DNA of 64,000 nt from Paenibacillus sp. FSL K6-0276 (GTDB lineage: Bacteria > Bacillota > Bacilli > Paenibacillales > Paenibacillaceae), in the NCBI RefSeq assembly GCF_037977235.1, contig NZ_CP150276.1:4402001-4466000 (forward strand). The letters run 5' to 3'. The translations under genes were made by a program, and so were the position numbers. Below the pieces are notes generated by a model. The model worked only from the letters and a program-made list of their open reading frames with translations. It ran no database searches and had not been told where the DNA came from. Below are positions 43,523-52,850 of this stretch, in pieces. How positions within the stretch are numbered: the first letter of the stretch is position 1; every line of letters begins with the position of its first letter.

Positions 43523-44254
43523 TTATTGCACATAAGCCTGCATATACGTCCGCTGTCCCTTCGAATCCTTCAAATAAGGTCCCAAGCCGGCAAAGCGGGA
43601 GTGATCCATATAGACACCGGTCATCCATCTGCCTTCTGTCAGGCCGCCATTCCATTTGAGGACAAGATCAGGTGCGGAAATCCATTCCTGAAAGACACGT
43701 ATACTCTGATCTTTGTATTCTTTGCATGGCTTAGACCGCTCAATAAGGTGATAATCGTTAAGATAAGTTGGAACGAAATAAGAGGATATCGTATGCAAAT
43801 CATCATCGTCAAAAAAAGGCTCATCGCCTAAAAAGGGTTTGAATAATACGATATTCTCGTACATGGACCAAATTAAGGCTTGAAGCACCATACTCTGGCG
43901 AATGCCGTTATGAAACTTATATTGTCGCCCATGATTCGCCGCATTTACATCTTGGAGAGGTTCCGTCGACTCCAGACAGTGTCGTTCACAGCCAATACAT
44001 TTCCAGCCGGTCGGACTTTGAATCCATTTTTGAAAAATAGTCCCGCTATCATTATTGCCTTTGTAGAGTGAAGAGATAATGCTGTAAGGCACGCCAATCC
44101 ACGCATCCCATAAGAAATCTGGAAGATGGCTATGCAGCATGAACAACGTCTTGTCATAGATGAGCTGTACTTTGATAGAAGCATTCTCTAGCTCAGCAAC
44201 ATCCTTTTTTCCATACGTTATTTCCCGGGAAAACAGGGTCGTCTTCGTCTTCAT
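43523..44254 (-). CDS. Unrecognised protein with a Cys-rich knuckle
   Basis: A 243-residue protein I do not recognise. It has no signal peptide or clear membrane segment. A cysteine motif CIGCERHC (C-x2-C-x3-C, about residues 83-90) may bind metal. Aromatic residues are frequent (Trp and Tyr in LPDFLWDAWIGVPYS, NGIRQSMVLQALIWSMYENI). Several acid pairs occur near 148 (DEPFFDDDDL). The frame is well formed, with GAGGCGAGGGAG before ATG 44254 and a terminator after, so it is probably real. It is monocistronic between ric and a HxlR regulator, which gives no functional hint. Confidence 0.8.
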   Translation of the reverse strand: MKTKTTLFSREITYGKKDVAELENASIKVQLIYDKTLFMLHSHLPDFLWDAWIGVPYSIISSLYKGNNDSGTIFQKWIQSPTGWKCIGCERHCLESTEPLQDVNAANHGRQYKFHNGIRQSMVLQALIWSMYENIVLFKPFLGDEPFFDDDDLHTISSYFVPTYLNDYHLIERSKPCKEYKDQSIRVFQEWISAPDLVLKWNGGLTEGRWMTGVYMDHSRFAGLGPYLKDSKGQRTYMQAYVQ

Positions 44255-44495
44255 CTCCCTCGCCTCCTAATAGTTTTGCTATGCCTGTACTCCAGCTGAG
44301 TAGATTTGAGCAAAAAACAATACGCGAGCGTTTCCATTCAAGGATCATACAATGTTTTTCTATTATATTACAATTATTTTTAAACTGTGCAAGTTTTTTT
44401 CAAGCATACATGCCTTCGGCGGCCTTATATTACAAGAAATTGAAAAACCCCTTCTCCACCATTCCGGAAAAAGGGCCACAACATTACTGTGAATT

Positions 44496-44813
44496 TTAGT
44501 CTACCCAGCTCTCAGCCCAAGACTGAATCTGCTGCATAACAGGCTGCAACGCACGGCCTTTGTCTGTTAATTCATACTCAATACGTACGGGTGTCTCCGG
44601 GTATACATGCCTAACCAGAATACCCTCACCTTCCAAATCCTTCATCCGCTCGGACAGCATCTTATCGCTCATTGAAGGAATGAGGCCGGAGATATCTTTA
44701 AACCGCTTCGGTCCACTCATCAATGTCTGAATAATAAGTCCATTCCAACGTTTGCCTAAGAAAGAGAAGGCTGTTTCAAATCTGGGACACATCGAAAACT
44801 GATGTTCTTCCAT
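44496..44813 (-). CDS. HxlR-family transcriptional regulator
   Basis: A 105-residue winged-helix protein of the HxlR/YodB group. The family core is clear: CPRFETAFSFLGKRWNGLIIQTLMSGPKRFKDI, SDKMLSERMKDLEGEGILVR and YELTDKGRALQPVM. One Cys near the N-terminus (about residue 9) is at the place where YodB-type members sense thiol-reactive compounds; whether this one does is unknown. ATG 44813 follows AGAGGTG by 6 bases. No obvious partner gene is adjacent. Confidence 0.92.
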   Translation of the reverse strand: MEEHQFSMCPRFETAFSFLGKRWNGLIIQTLMSGPKRFKDISGLIPSMSDKMLSERMKDLEGEGILVRHVYPETPVRIEYELTDKGRALQPVMQQIQSWAESWVD

Positions 44814-44937
44814 TGTTCTCACCTCTCACTAGCGAAACTTACTATTAGTTAGTATATATAATATTAACACATTTTAACCATGATGAACATCGTTTACCCA
44901 AAAAAGTTCATCTGACTCTATTATTATATCCCCAGTG

Positions 44938-45261
44938 TCAATCCCCCACATACCCTTTAGATACCCTTTGAGCAATTGCTTCTGTCACTATTTGGGCTAA
45001 GTCATCATTTCCAAATAGCGAAAGCACACCCAGAACGGTGTCATCGGAAATGTCCCCCGCTTCCTCCGCGGAAACCGTGAGGGCAAGCGCCTTACGCAAG
45101 GCTTCATTCCCTTCTTGCTGCGGATAGGCCTGCAAATAAAGAGCATGCGGATCGAGTCCATTATTTACACACCACTGCGCAAAGACAAGAATCATCATCT
45201 CTTCTTCGCGCTTATAACTTTCGATGATCTGTTCCTCCACTAATTTACGGTTATCCTCCAT
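44938..45261 (-). CDS. Small acidic protein of unknown function
   Basis: A 107-residue, mainly helical, acidic soluble protein (EEQIIESYKREEEMMILVFAQWCVNNGLD, then AYPQQEGNEALRKALALTVSAEE). ATG 45261 follows AAAGGAGT by 5 bases. It begins 25 bases past the stop of the oxidoreductase gene, so it is probably co-transcribed with it. I do not recognise a family. Confidence 0.75.
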   Translation of the reverse strand: MEDNRKLVEEQIIESYKREEEMMILVFAQWCVNNGLDPHALYLQAYPQQEGNEALRKALALTVSAEEAGDISDDTVLGVLSLFGNDDLAQIVTEAIAQRVSKGYVGD

Positions 45262-45286
45262 ATATTCTACTCCTTTCTTAGAGACC

Positions 45287-46222
45287 TCATTCAGCAAGCT
45301 GTGCCGCTAGCATGTGACTAGGCAAGACTGCTGAAGCTGCAATACTGCATTGCTCCGGTGTATTTATGTTGCTTAGAAAATAATCTACCACTCCACTAAA
45401 ACCTCTTCTATCCAGCACAGTATCCCAGCTTCCAAAGCTTTGAATATGCGGCAAAGCATCCTTTTCATAAAGAACAGCCTTGTCCAGATCCACTACTTCT
45501 ACCGATCTGCCATTTCCGTGCAGTTCCAGCTTCTCCAGATCCACACCGGCCTCACGAACCATGCTGTACATTCCCACTGCGCCATGCTTCCAGCCCAGCA
45601 TTCCAGATGCCTGCATCAGACGCCCTTCTCCACTAGATTGAAGATGACTACGAAGCAGTTCATAATGATCTCCGCACAACCACAACAGCAGATCAAGCAT
45701 ATGGATCAGATCATCATGCACGGTTTCGCGACTACTGCCTGTCTGTAGCTTCGTTCGATGTTTAATCGCACTACAATGGCTAATCCCACCGACTTCCTCA
45801 AGCCATTGCTTGCCAGTGACGTACATAGGGGCAAAACGGCGATTAAATCCCACTCCTAATAGTAGCCCTTTATCTTGTGCTAGCTCTGCCATTCTTCTGG
45901 ACTCTTCAAGATCATAAGAAAGTGGCTTATCTACATATACCGAAATCCCACGTTCGAGACATTTTGTTACTATATCATAATGAGTAGTTGTTGGGCTATG
46001 TACAAATACTGCATCCAGATCCCAAGATAACAGCTCATTCAAATTCGTCGTACCTTTAGGAAAACGGTAGGCGTGAACTGCCTGCTCCACCGTTGTCGGT
46101 GAATGACTGAGAACACCAACTACCTCCGCATGATCATGCTGAGAGAGCAGTGGCAAATATACTTTCCGGGCAATGTTGCCGATTCCGATAATGGCGACTC
46201 TTTTGCGTTTAGGAACAATCAC
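45287..46222 (-). CDS. Gfo/Idh/MocA-family oxidoreductase
   Basis: A 311-residue NAD(P)-dependent sugar-type dehydrogenase. The Rossmann motif is RVAIIGIGNIARKVYLPLL near the start, and the conserved GISVYVDKPLSYDLEE (EKP-like, here DKP) and LGVGFNRRFAPMY blocks follow. GTG 46222 is preferred: it is 7 bases after GGGGAGA, and the product then begins MIVPKRKRVAIIG. The real substrate is unknown. The small acidic protein follows in the same operon. Confidence 0.9.
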   Translation of the reverse strand: MIVPKRKRVAIIGIGNIARKVYLPLLSQHDHAEVVGVLSHSPTTVEQAVHAYRFPKGTTNLNELLSWDLDAVFVHSPTTTHYDIVTKCLERGISVYVDKPLSYDLEESRRMAELAQDKGLLLGVGFNRRFAPMYVTGKQWLEEVGGISHCSAIKHRTKLQTGSSRETVHDDLIHMLDLLLWLCGDHYELLRSHLQSSGEGRLMQASGMLGWKHGAVGMYSMVREAGVDLEKLELHGNGRSVEVVDLDKAVLYEKDALPHIQSFGSWDTVLDRRGFSGVVDYFLSNINTPEQCSIAASAVLPSHMLAAQLAE

Positions 46223-46386
46223 TGATCTATCTCCCCTCTTGACTTCAAGAACTCGTACTTTCACTTTCTTCTCTACAAATGCTATTATACCTGCTTCTCA
46301 TTCCCTGACCAATTGATCTTTACTTCAATATTTACTACTTATCCCGTATGATGAGATGAATGAGTGGAAGAAAGGGCATATTATCT

Positions 46387-47007
46387 ATGAGAAAATGGTT
46401 CTCGATTATTCTTTATGTTTCGTGCACAATCCTTGCGTTTATCTACAGATATGACATCCTTAGCTGGATGAAAGAGGATCATAATCTCTTCAGCTACATA
46501 GGTATCGCAACTCTACTGGCTCTGTTTCCAGTTGTACCTTACAAGGCTGTCATCGGATTCTTCGGTTATGCATACGGAAGTTTAGTGGGTGCTTTGATCT
46601 GCTGGCTAGCTACAAATCTTGCTGCTGCAATCCTTTTTGGTGTTGTGAAGTACTTATTTCAAAGCCAAGCGAGAGCTTTTTTAGCCTCCAAACCCGCACT
46701 CGAAAAGTTCACAGCAGGCATAGAGCGACGGCCTTTCGCTTCGATTGTCCTTGTACGTCTCGTGCCGATCATTCCCCAAACAGCGGTTAACATCTACGCT
46801 GGGGCCGCTGGCCTTCCTTTTTGGAGCTATATTGTAGCTTCAGGTATAGGAAAAATGCCGGGGATTGCCTTATACGCCTTCCTCGGGGATCATCTGTTAC
46901 AGAATCCCGGAAGTGCAATTACAGCAATCATCGTCTATGCCGCTGTAATAATTCTTGCTGGATTAAGCTTGCGTCCTCGCTCTCAAGAAGCGAAGAATTG
47001 CAGATAG
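46387..47007 (+). CDS. TVP38/TMEM64-family membrane protein
   Basis: A 206-residue membrane protein of the VTT (SNARE-associated Golgi/DedA-like) superfamily with about five membrane segments. The family core is FPVVPYKAVIGFFGYAYGSLVGALICWLA and the motif with FASIVLVRLVPIIPQTAVNIYAGAAGLPFWSYI (in parts). Some relatives are lipid scramblases; the role here is unknown. ATG 46387 is about 10 bases after GAAAGGG; a frame from 46360 exists. A DedA protein of the same superfamily is encoded at 54 kb. Confidence 0.88.
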   Translation: MRKWFSIILYVSCTILAFIYRYDILSWMKEDHNLFSYIGIATLLALFPVVPYKAVIGFFGYAYGSLVGALICWLATNLAAAILFGVVKYLFQSQARAFLASKPALEKFTAGIERRPFASIVLVRLVPIIPQTAVNIYAGAAGLPFWSYIVASGIGKMPGIALYAFLGDHLLQNPGSAITAIIVYAAVIILAGLSLRPRSQEAKNCR

Positions 47008-47106
47008 GGAAAGAACTTATTTGGTGCAAGCTGGCAGACTGTGGATATTTGCTTTATAATTAAATTGTGATCTATTTAATTGCATTACGTGAATGGAGGG
47101 ATATTA

Positions 47107-48093
47107 ATGAGTGAGCATCATACTAACCATATAAGTTCTAAAACGGAAAAAGCAACATTCGCAGGTGGATGCTTCTGGTGCATGGTCTCCCCATTCGAGG
47201 AATTGCCAGGTATCATTAGTATCGTCTCCGGCTATACCGGCGGACATACAGTGAACCCGACTTATGAAGAGGTTTGCTCTGAAACTACAGGACATGTTGA
47301 AGCCGTACAAATTACGTTCAACCCAGATATTTTCCCGTACAGCAAGCTACTTGAGCTGTTTTGGCAGCAAATCGACCCAACCGATGCCGGTGGACAATTC
47401 CATGATCGCGGGACTTCTTATGGAACAGCTATTTTTACCCATTCAGAGGAACAAAAGCAACAAGCAGAGGCATCTAAGGCAGCTCTGCAAGCTAGCGGTC
47501 GATTCTCTAGCCCAATTGTAACCCCGATCCTTCCGGCAGCCACCTTCTATCATGCCGAAGAATATCATCAGGGCTACCATCATAAGAATCCAGGCCACTA
47601 CAAACGCTACCGTAAAGGTTCTGGGCGAGAGGATTTTATCGAAACCCACTGGACACATAAAGAGGACAAACAAAGCTTGAAAGAACGTCTAACTCCACTT
47701 CAATATGAAGTCACTCAGAATAGTGCTACAGAATCTCCTTTCCGGAATGATTTCTGGGATCACCACGGAGAAGGAATTTATGTAGACATCGTATCTGGCG
47801 AACCGTTATTCAGCTCGCAGGATAAATATGATTCCGGTTGCGGCTGGCCAAGCTTTACTCGTCCGATCCAGGATTACGCTGTGAAGGAAAAGACGGATCT
47901 CAGCCATTTAATGGTTCGTACAGAAGTACGCAGTAAAGTAGCAGACTCCCATCTAGGCCATGTCTTCGACGATGGTCCAGGGGAAAACGGTCTACGCTAC
48001 TGCATAAATTCAGCGGCGCTACGATTTATTCCGAAAGAGGATTTGGAGAAGGAAGGATACGGGGAGTATCGCGTACTCTTCCAGCCTGCTTAA
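47107..48093 (+). CDS. msrAB: Fused methionine sulfoxide reductase MsrA-MsrB
   Basis: Repairs both epimers of oxidised methionine. The 328-residue protein has MsrA at about 10-165 with the active site GGCFWCMV (Cys about 23), and MsrB at about 185-325 with catalytic Cys in LRYCINSAALRF. The MsrB part lacks the four Cys of zinc-bound forms (VRSKVADSHLGHVF has Ser-Lys in place of a Cys), placing it in the zinc-free type. ATG 47107 follows GGAGGG; the frame extends upstream to 47080 without a ribosome site. No signal peptide, so cytoplasmic. Confidence 0.95.
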   Translation: MSEHHTNHISSKTEKATFAGGCFWCMVSPFEELPGIISIVSGYTGGHTVNPTYEEVCSETTGHVEAVQITFNPDIFPYSKLLELFWQQIDPTDAGGQFHDRGTSYGTAIFTHSEEQKQQAEASKAALQASGRFSSPIVTPILPAATFYHAEEYHQGYHHKNPGHYKRYRKGSGREDFIETHWTHKEDKQSLKERLTPLQYEVTQNSATESPFRNDFWDHHGEGIYVDIVSGEPLFSSQDKYDSGCGWPSFTRPIQDYAVKEKTDLSHLMVRTEVRSKVADSHLGHVFDDGPGENGLRYCINSAALRFIPKEDLEKEGYGEYRVLFQPA

Positions 48094-48114
48094 TTATCAA
48101 TCCTCAGCACACAA

Positions 48115-48157
48115 GAAGAAACGGTTGTCGTCCTTTAAGGATGACAACCGTTTCTTC
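48115..48157. terminator. Strong bidirectional terminator
   Basis: gaagaaacggttgtc pairs perfectly with gacaaccgtttcttc, with an inner gtcct/aggat stem. It lies between the convergent msrAB and DUF4349 genes. Its aaacg...cgttt arms resemble the first palindrome of the family A repeats. Confidence 0.82.
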
Positions 48158-48165
48158 ATATAAGC

Positions 48166-49290
48166 TTACTCTTTCTTTGAATCCTCACTAGCCTTCTGAT
48201 CATCCTTTGAAGCTGCCTCTTTAGGCTCTGTTGCCGCAGGCATGACTTGCTCTCTGTTCAGTTCCTTATTCCCCTGACGAATCCTCTGTGTCTGCTGCTC
48301 CCGACGCTCACGCATATTTTTGCGGGTAACTAAAACAATGGCTAAAATAATGGCTACTCCGATTAGTATCGGTAACGCTCCTGCAAGAATAACGACAATC
48401 CATTGAAACATAACAGATAACGCATTCAAGCTTCCTTTTAGAGCATCCGAAGCCCGTTCCATTAATGGACCTTGCTCCTCCTTCTCCTTCACAGCAATGC
48501 TTGCATCCGTCTGATACACTCTCAGTTCTACCGTAGAGAAGGATACATTCTGATTTATATAACGCATTCTACCTTTAATCTGCTCAATTGTTTCCTGAAT
48601 CGAACCAAGCTCGTTCGCGAAGGCGACCAGATCAGTGGATTTAGTTGCTTTTTTCATAAACTCTGTATATTGCGCTTCCATTAGTTGCTTTGCCTTCAGA
48701 CGCGACTCCAGATCAACGTACTCCTCCGAGACATCCTGACCTTGGATGCTGCGCTGTAGAGATTCGTGTTTAACTTTCTCTAAATTATTCAGAAAAGGTG
48801 AGAACCCTGTTGCAGGCACCTTAAGGATAAATGTTCCGCCTTGCTCGTACTGCGACATATTTTCGTTAAACTCAATAATATATCCATTAGCCATTGTTAC
48901 CATATTACGAATTTCAGTCTGAGCTTTTCCGTAGTCTTCTACTTCCATGTTAAGATTGGCTTTATAGATCAGCTTCTTGTTCAATCCCGCCACTACATCA
49001 CTGCCTGTAAATCCTGCACTTGCTTGATTTGTATTCTCTGATGTCGAGCCCTTTACTGCTGAGTCTTCGCTGCCACCTGCTGCTGTCTCAGGTGCTGCCG
49101 AGGTACTCTGATCCGCGGATGAGGCCATTGAGTTTTGAGCTTCTTCTATCTTTGCTGCTTCATCATTACTCATACTACTATTATTCTTTGCCAAACTATC
49201 CCCCGCCGAATTGCTATCCGCTGAGCCACAACCCGCCAAGACCACCGCAAGAATTAATAAACATAAGTAATGCAGACCCCATTTTCGCAT
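48166..49290 (-). CDS. DUF4349 lipoprotein with C-terminal membrane anchor
   Basis: A 374-residue exported protein. The lipobox is VLAGC (Cys about 22), followed by a Ser/Ala/Asn-rich stretch to about 95. The DUF4349 domain (about 100-275) has KLIYKANLNMEVEDYGKAQTEI and GYIIEFNENMSQYEQGGTFILKVPATGF, in parts, and a coiled-coil insertion (SRLKAKQLMEAQYTEFMKKATK). A membrane helix near 300-325 (VVILAGALPILIGVAIILAIV) precedes a charged, Lys/Glu-rich tail. ATG 49290 is 7 bases after GGAGG and preferred to ATG 49296. Function is unknown; some DUF4349 proteins are surface exposed. Confidence 0.88.
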   Translation of the reverse strand: MRKWGLHYLCLLILAVVLAGCGSADSNSAGDSLAKNNSSMSNDEAAKIEEAQNSMASSADQSTSAAPETAAGGSEDSAVKGSTSENTNQASAGFTGSDVVAGLNKKLIYKANLNMEVEDYGKAQTEIRNMVTMANGYIIEFNENMSQYEQGGTFILKVPATGFSPFLNNLEKVKHESLQRSIQGQDVSEEYVDLESRLKAKQLMEAQYTEFMKKATKSTDLVAFANELGSIQETIEQIKGRMRYINQNVSFSTVELRVYQTDASIAVKEKEEQGPLMERASDALKGSLNALSVMFQWIVVILAGALPILIGVAIILAIVLVTRKNMRERREQQTQRIRQGNKELNREQVMPAATEPKEAASKDDQKASEDSKKE

Positions 49291-49399
49291 TCTCATTCCT
49301 CCAAAAAATGTAGTAGATACCGCTTACACGGATCATAATATAGTTACGGAATGTCTTGTTCTAAGCAGATCTCTTCCGTACTCTTTACTATGACGTTCC

Positions 49400-49463
49400 A
49401 AAACTTGGAAGGTTGCACTGAAAAATGGAATTACAAGCAATTTCCTTTGATTTTATGCTCACT
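49400..49463. repeat. Dispersed repeat, family C, copy 2
   Basis: aaaacttggaaggttgcact followed about 30 bases later by tttatgctcact, the same pair of strings at similar spacing as in 8455-8518. It lies in the 240-base gap upstream of the DUF4349 gene. Confidence 0.45.
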
Positions 49464-49529
49464 AAACAGAAAAGGAGCCGTATTTCTGCGACTCTTTTGG
49501 CTTAAAGCTATTATATTTTGTGCAAAGTT

Positions 49530-49769
49530 CTAACCTGGGTTTGAAGCACTTTGTTTAATGACATAAACACAATCTGGTAGAGAACCGCTTAATAATCTCG
49601 CCATGTAAATATCAACATCATAACCAGTAGTACCTACAAGAACTGAAGAACCCTGAACATTAGCATAGCTCTTCTCTGTTAATTTTGTAACTATTTCGTT
49701 ATTAAAAACCCATTTTCTTACAAGCGCTTTATTTGGTACAATTACCACGTCTAACCACACAGAAAACAC
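49530..49769 (-). CDS. Short ORF, uncertain
   Basis: A possible 79-residue protein from GTG 49769, 6 bases after AGAGGG, to stop 49530 (VWLDVVIVPNKALVRKWVFN, then VGTTGYDVDIYMARLLSG). The composition is protein-like but there is no family I recognise, and it could be a remnant. A frame extends further to 49823. Confidence 0.35.
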   Translation of the reverse strand: MFSVWLDVVIVPNKALVRKWVFNNEIVTKLTEKSYANVQGSSVLVGTTGYDVDIYMARLLSGSLPDCVYVIKQSASNPG

Positions 49770-49893
49770 CAAATACCCTCTATTCATAATGAATGAGGGC
49801 GCGGCATGGTTCTGTTCGGACAAGCTCCACCTTGCTGAACAGAGTAGTTCACTGAATGATGCTGTCTATCACAACAAGGGGAGGTGTACCCAC

Positions 49894-50046
49894 ATGGCAA
49901 AAGACGTAATTTGTGAAGTTAACTCCTGCACCCACTGGGCAGAAGAGAAAAAATGCAGTGCTGATTCTATCTTTGTAGCTTTCCACAGCTCACAAGAACC
50001 TACACGTGCAGAAGAAACAGACTGCAAAACTTTCGAAAGCAAATAA
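49894..50046 (+). CDS. DUF1540 small cysteine protein
   Basis: A 50-residue protein with DUF1540 features: VICEVNSCTHWAEEKKCSADSI and a later ETDCKTF, four Cys in the CxxxxxC-type pattern likely to bind metal. ATG 49894 follows GGGGAGGTG. A terminator follows at 50058-50081. Members are common in clostridia and Paenibacillus; function unknown. Confidence 0.88.
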   Translation: MAKDVICEVNSCTHWAEEKKCSADSIFVAFHSSQEPTRAEETDCKTFESK

Positions 50047-50057
50047 GATAATAACTT

Positions 50058-50092
50058 GAAGGGACCCTCCACGGTTCCTTCTTTTCTTTTTT
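50058..50092 (+). terminator. Terminator of the DUF1540 gene
   Basis: gaagggacc (50058-50066) pairs with ggttccttc (50073-50081), followed by ttttctttttt. Confidence 0.8.
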
Positions 50093-50185
50093 CATTCTAA
50101 CAAGAATGAGAATTATTATCAAGTGGCTGAAATAAGAAGCCAGGGTGAAAATCCCCGGCTTCGATTTACCGTATACCTATTTTGC

Positions 50186-52486
50186 CTATTTGGAGGCTAT
50201 AACTCCTGCCTTCTCCCTAGCAATAGCAGCAGCTCTTACCATGTTACGAAGTGCATCTTCTGTCTCCTGCCAGCCACGTGTCTTAAGACCGCAATCTGGA
50301 TTAATCCAGAACTGTTCAGGATCCAGCACCCGCAGCGCACGATCAATATTAGCTGTCATCTCTTCTACTGCAGGAACTCGTGGACTATGGATATCATATA
50401 CACCAAGACCGATTCCTTTATCATATTCCTGCTCCTCAAAGCTGACGATCAGTTCCCCGTGGCTACGGGAAGTCTCAATAGAGATGACATCAGCGTCCAT
50501 AGCCGAAATTGAATCTATCATGTCATTGAATTCGCTATAGCACATGTGAGTATGAATTTGTGTCGTAGCCTTCACATGATTCGTCGCGATACGGAACGAC
50601 TTCACCGCCCAATTCAAGTATTCCTCACGATCTTCTGCCTTCAAAGGAAGTCCTTCGCGAATAGCTGGCTCATCCACTTGAATCATCTCTATGCCTGCAT
50701 CTTCCAAAGCTTTAACTTCATGGCGGAGCGCTAGGGCAATTTGATTCGCTACTTCTTCTCGACTAAGATCATCACGTACGAAAGACCAATTGAGGATCGT
50801 AACGGGTCCTGTCAACATTCCTTTAACAGGAAGCTGAGTCAACGACTGAGCATAGACGCTTTCTTTTACGGTCATAGGTTGGATAAAAGCTATATCCGCA
50901 TAAATAACCGGTGGTTTGACGCAGCGGGAACCGTAGGATTGAACCCAGCCATTATTTGTAAATAAATACCCATCCAGCTTCTCGCCGAAAAACTCTACCA
51001 TATCCGTCCGCTCGAACTCACCGTGCACCAGTACATCCAGACCTAGTTTTTCTTGGAAGGTGATTGCATCCGCGATCTGCTCACGAACGAACCCGTCGTA
51101 CCGCTCCTGATTCCATACGCCTTTACGCCATTTCAACCTTGCCTGGCGCACTTCTACGGTCTGTGGAAAGCTTCCGATCGTTGTCGTTGGCAGAAGTGGA
51201 AGCTGCCATTTCTCTTGCTGCACCTTCAGGCGCTCAGCAAAAGGCAGACTGCGATGGTCCGGTAAATCTGCAAGGCCGATAACTTGCTCTGCTACATCCT
51301 TACGGCCGCGTTCAGGAAGTGCACGGAAGGCTGCAAGGGCTTCGCGACTGGCTGTCAGCGCAGCAGTAGCTTCTCCGGTACCCTCTAAGGCTGCAGCAAT
51401 CAGGCCAAGCTCACTAAGCTTCTCATCAGCAAAGGCTAAAGCAGCCTTGACGGTTGTCTTCAGCTTCACCTCACCCTGAACGGTGACCGGAACATGCAGC
51501 AAACTGCATGAAGGTTGTAGAATAAGACGATCAAGCGGTACATGTACACTTAGCTTCTCTATTAGCTGTAGCTTAGCATCCAGATCCGAGCGCCAAATGT
51601 TGCGACCGTCAATAATCCCCGCTCCCAGCCATTTATCCTCAGGCCAGCTAAGACGTTCAATCGACGCCAGATTCGTTCCGCCATCATGGACAAAATCTAG
51701 TCCCAAACCTTGTACCGGAAGCTTGAACAATGCCTCCAGCGGTTCAGCAGCTTCAAAGTAAGTCTGCAGAATAATATTCAAGCCTGGCACGGATTCAGCA
51801 ATTTCTGTGTATATCAAATTAAGCAATTCCAATTCTGAAGTGCTTATTCCTGTAACAATCGCTGGTTCATCGATTTGTACCCAGCTTACCCCTTCTTGCT
51901 TCAGTTCCTGCAACAACTGAACGTAGCCTGGAAGAAACCGAGCGGCAATCTTCGCAATATCCGCAGCTGCAAAACCTTTTGACAGCTTAAGGAAGGTATA
52001 AAGGCCTAAAATCACAGGTTTACCCTCAATCCCCGCCTGGGATTTGGCAAAACGATAAGCTTTCAGTGGTTTATTCTCGGTCAGACGCGGCGTTTGTTCA
52101 CCGATCTCTGGAACGATGTAATGATAGTTCGTATTGAACCATTTAGTCATCTCGCAGGCGGTAGCCTCCGCATTTCCTCTAGCCATCGCAAAATAAAGAT
52201 CAAGCCCAATGTCGCCACCATCATACGCATAACGTGGAGGTACGATCCCGAACATTACAGCCGTATCCAACACATGATCGTAGAATGTAAAATCATTTAC
52301 TGGAATTAGCTCAATTCCTGCCATCTGCTGAGTCTTCAAATGCTGAAGCTGGATTCCTGCCATTTCAGCACGGAACTCTTCCTCATTTATTTTTCCCGCC
52401 CAGAAGGCTTCCAACGTTTTCTTCCACTCGCGGTTTTTTCCGATTCTTGGATAGCCAAGATTGCTTACTTTTACTTTGTTCGTCAC
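50186..52486 (-). CDS. metE: Cobalamin-independent methionine synthase
   Basis: Transfers a methyl group from methyltetrahydrofolate-triglutamate to homocysteine, 766 residues with two related barrels. The N-terminal barrel starts NLGYPRIGKNREWKKTLE. The C-terminal barrel holds the zinc site: His and Cys in QIHTHMCYSEF, Glu in VISIETSRSHGE and Cys in WINPDCGLKTRGW. TTIGSFPQT marks the start of the C-terminal domain. GTG 52486 is 7 bases after AAGGAGAG; a frame to 52507 lacks a ribosome site. A cobalamin riboswitch in the leader implies repression when B12 is available, so a B12-dependent MetH is likely elsewhere. Confidence 0.97.
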   Translation of the reverse strand: MTNKVKVSNLGYPRIGKNREWKKTLEAFWAGKINEEEFRAEMAGIQLQHLKTQQMAGIELIPVNDFTFYDHVLDTAVMFGIVPPRYAYDGGDIGLDLYFAMARGNAEATACEMTKWFNTNYHYIVPEIGEQTPRLTENKPLKAYRFAKSQAGIEGKPVILGLYTFLKLSKGFAAADIAKIAARFLPGYVQLLQELKQEGVSWVQIDEPAIVTGISTSELELLNLIYTEIAESVPGLNIILQTYFEAAEPLEALFKLPVQGLGLDFVHDGGTNLASIERLSWPEDKWLGAGIIDGRNIWRSDLDAKLQLIEKLSVHVPLDRLILQPSCSLLHVPVTVQGEVKLKTTVKAALAFADEKLSELGLIAAALEGTGEATAALTASREALAAFRALPERGRKDVAEQVIGLADLPDHRSLPFAERLKVQQEKWQLPLLPTTTIGSFPQTVEVRQARLKWRKGVWNQERYDGFVREQIADAITFQEKLGLDVLVHGEFERTDMVEFFGEKLDGYLFTNNGWVQSYGSRCVKPPVIYADIAFIQPMTVKESVYAQSLTQLPVKGMLTGPVTILNWSFVRDDLSREEVANQIALALRHEVKALEDAGIEMIQVDEPAIREGLPLKAEDREEYLNWAVKSFRIATNHVKATTQIHTHMCYSEFNDMIDSISAMDADVISIETSRSHGELIVSFEEQEYDKGIGLGVYDIHSPRVPAVEEMTANIDRALRVLDPEQFWINPDCGLKTRGWQETEDALRNMVRAAAIAREKAGVIASK

Positions 52487-52543
52487 TTTGCAGCTCTCCT
52501 TCTCCATCTTCTTATTTTGGACTCGATATCACTTGTATTCCTA

Positions 52544-52588
52544 TAAAAAAGAGCGCCCTTCCCTAAAAAAGTCAAAGGGAAAGACGCC
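52544..52588 (-). terminator. Regulated terminator in the metE leader
   Basis: On the minus strand gcgtctttccct pairs imperfectly with agggaagggcgc and is followed by tctttttta. The 5' arm (gcgtct, 52582-52587) can instead pair with agacgc (52608-52613), so the two structures compete. This is the expected switch for transcription control by the riboswitch. Confidence 0.75.
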
Positions 52589-52614
52589 CATGATATACCT
52601 ATGGCTAGCGTCTA

Positions 52615-52845
52615 ACACCTTCCTATCTTCCGTAGGTGAAGCAGTGCTGTTGAAACAGGCAGGTCTCCTGGCTAGCGGTGTCAACATCCTTAGCAGTCTT
52701 CCCAGCAGTAGTAAATTGCCAGTGACATATGTTGCTATGGACTCTTCCGTTACAGTGGCGGGACCGCATCGGCTTCGAACCGAATTTCCCTATTAAGCCT
52801 ACCGGACTACTAATTCCCGGCAAGCACCTGTCTCCGATATTGTCA
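52615..52845 (-). promoter_or_regulatory. Cobalamin (B12) riboswitch upstream of metE
   Basis: On the minus strand the conserved parts appear in order: ggtgcttgccggg near the start, agggaaattcggt, gaagccgatgcggtcccgcc in two pieces with cactgtaacgg, then agtcc, and gccaggagacctgcc (52658-52672). These are the hallmarks of the adenosylcobalamin riboswitch. It should lower metE transcription when cobalamin is present. Confidence 0.95.
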
Positions 52846-52850
52846 AGCTA

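Noticed and set aside
44400..44432. Fifth copy of repeat family A
   Set aside because: Only tgccttcggcggccttat is shared; the palindrome and the second core are missing.
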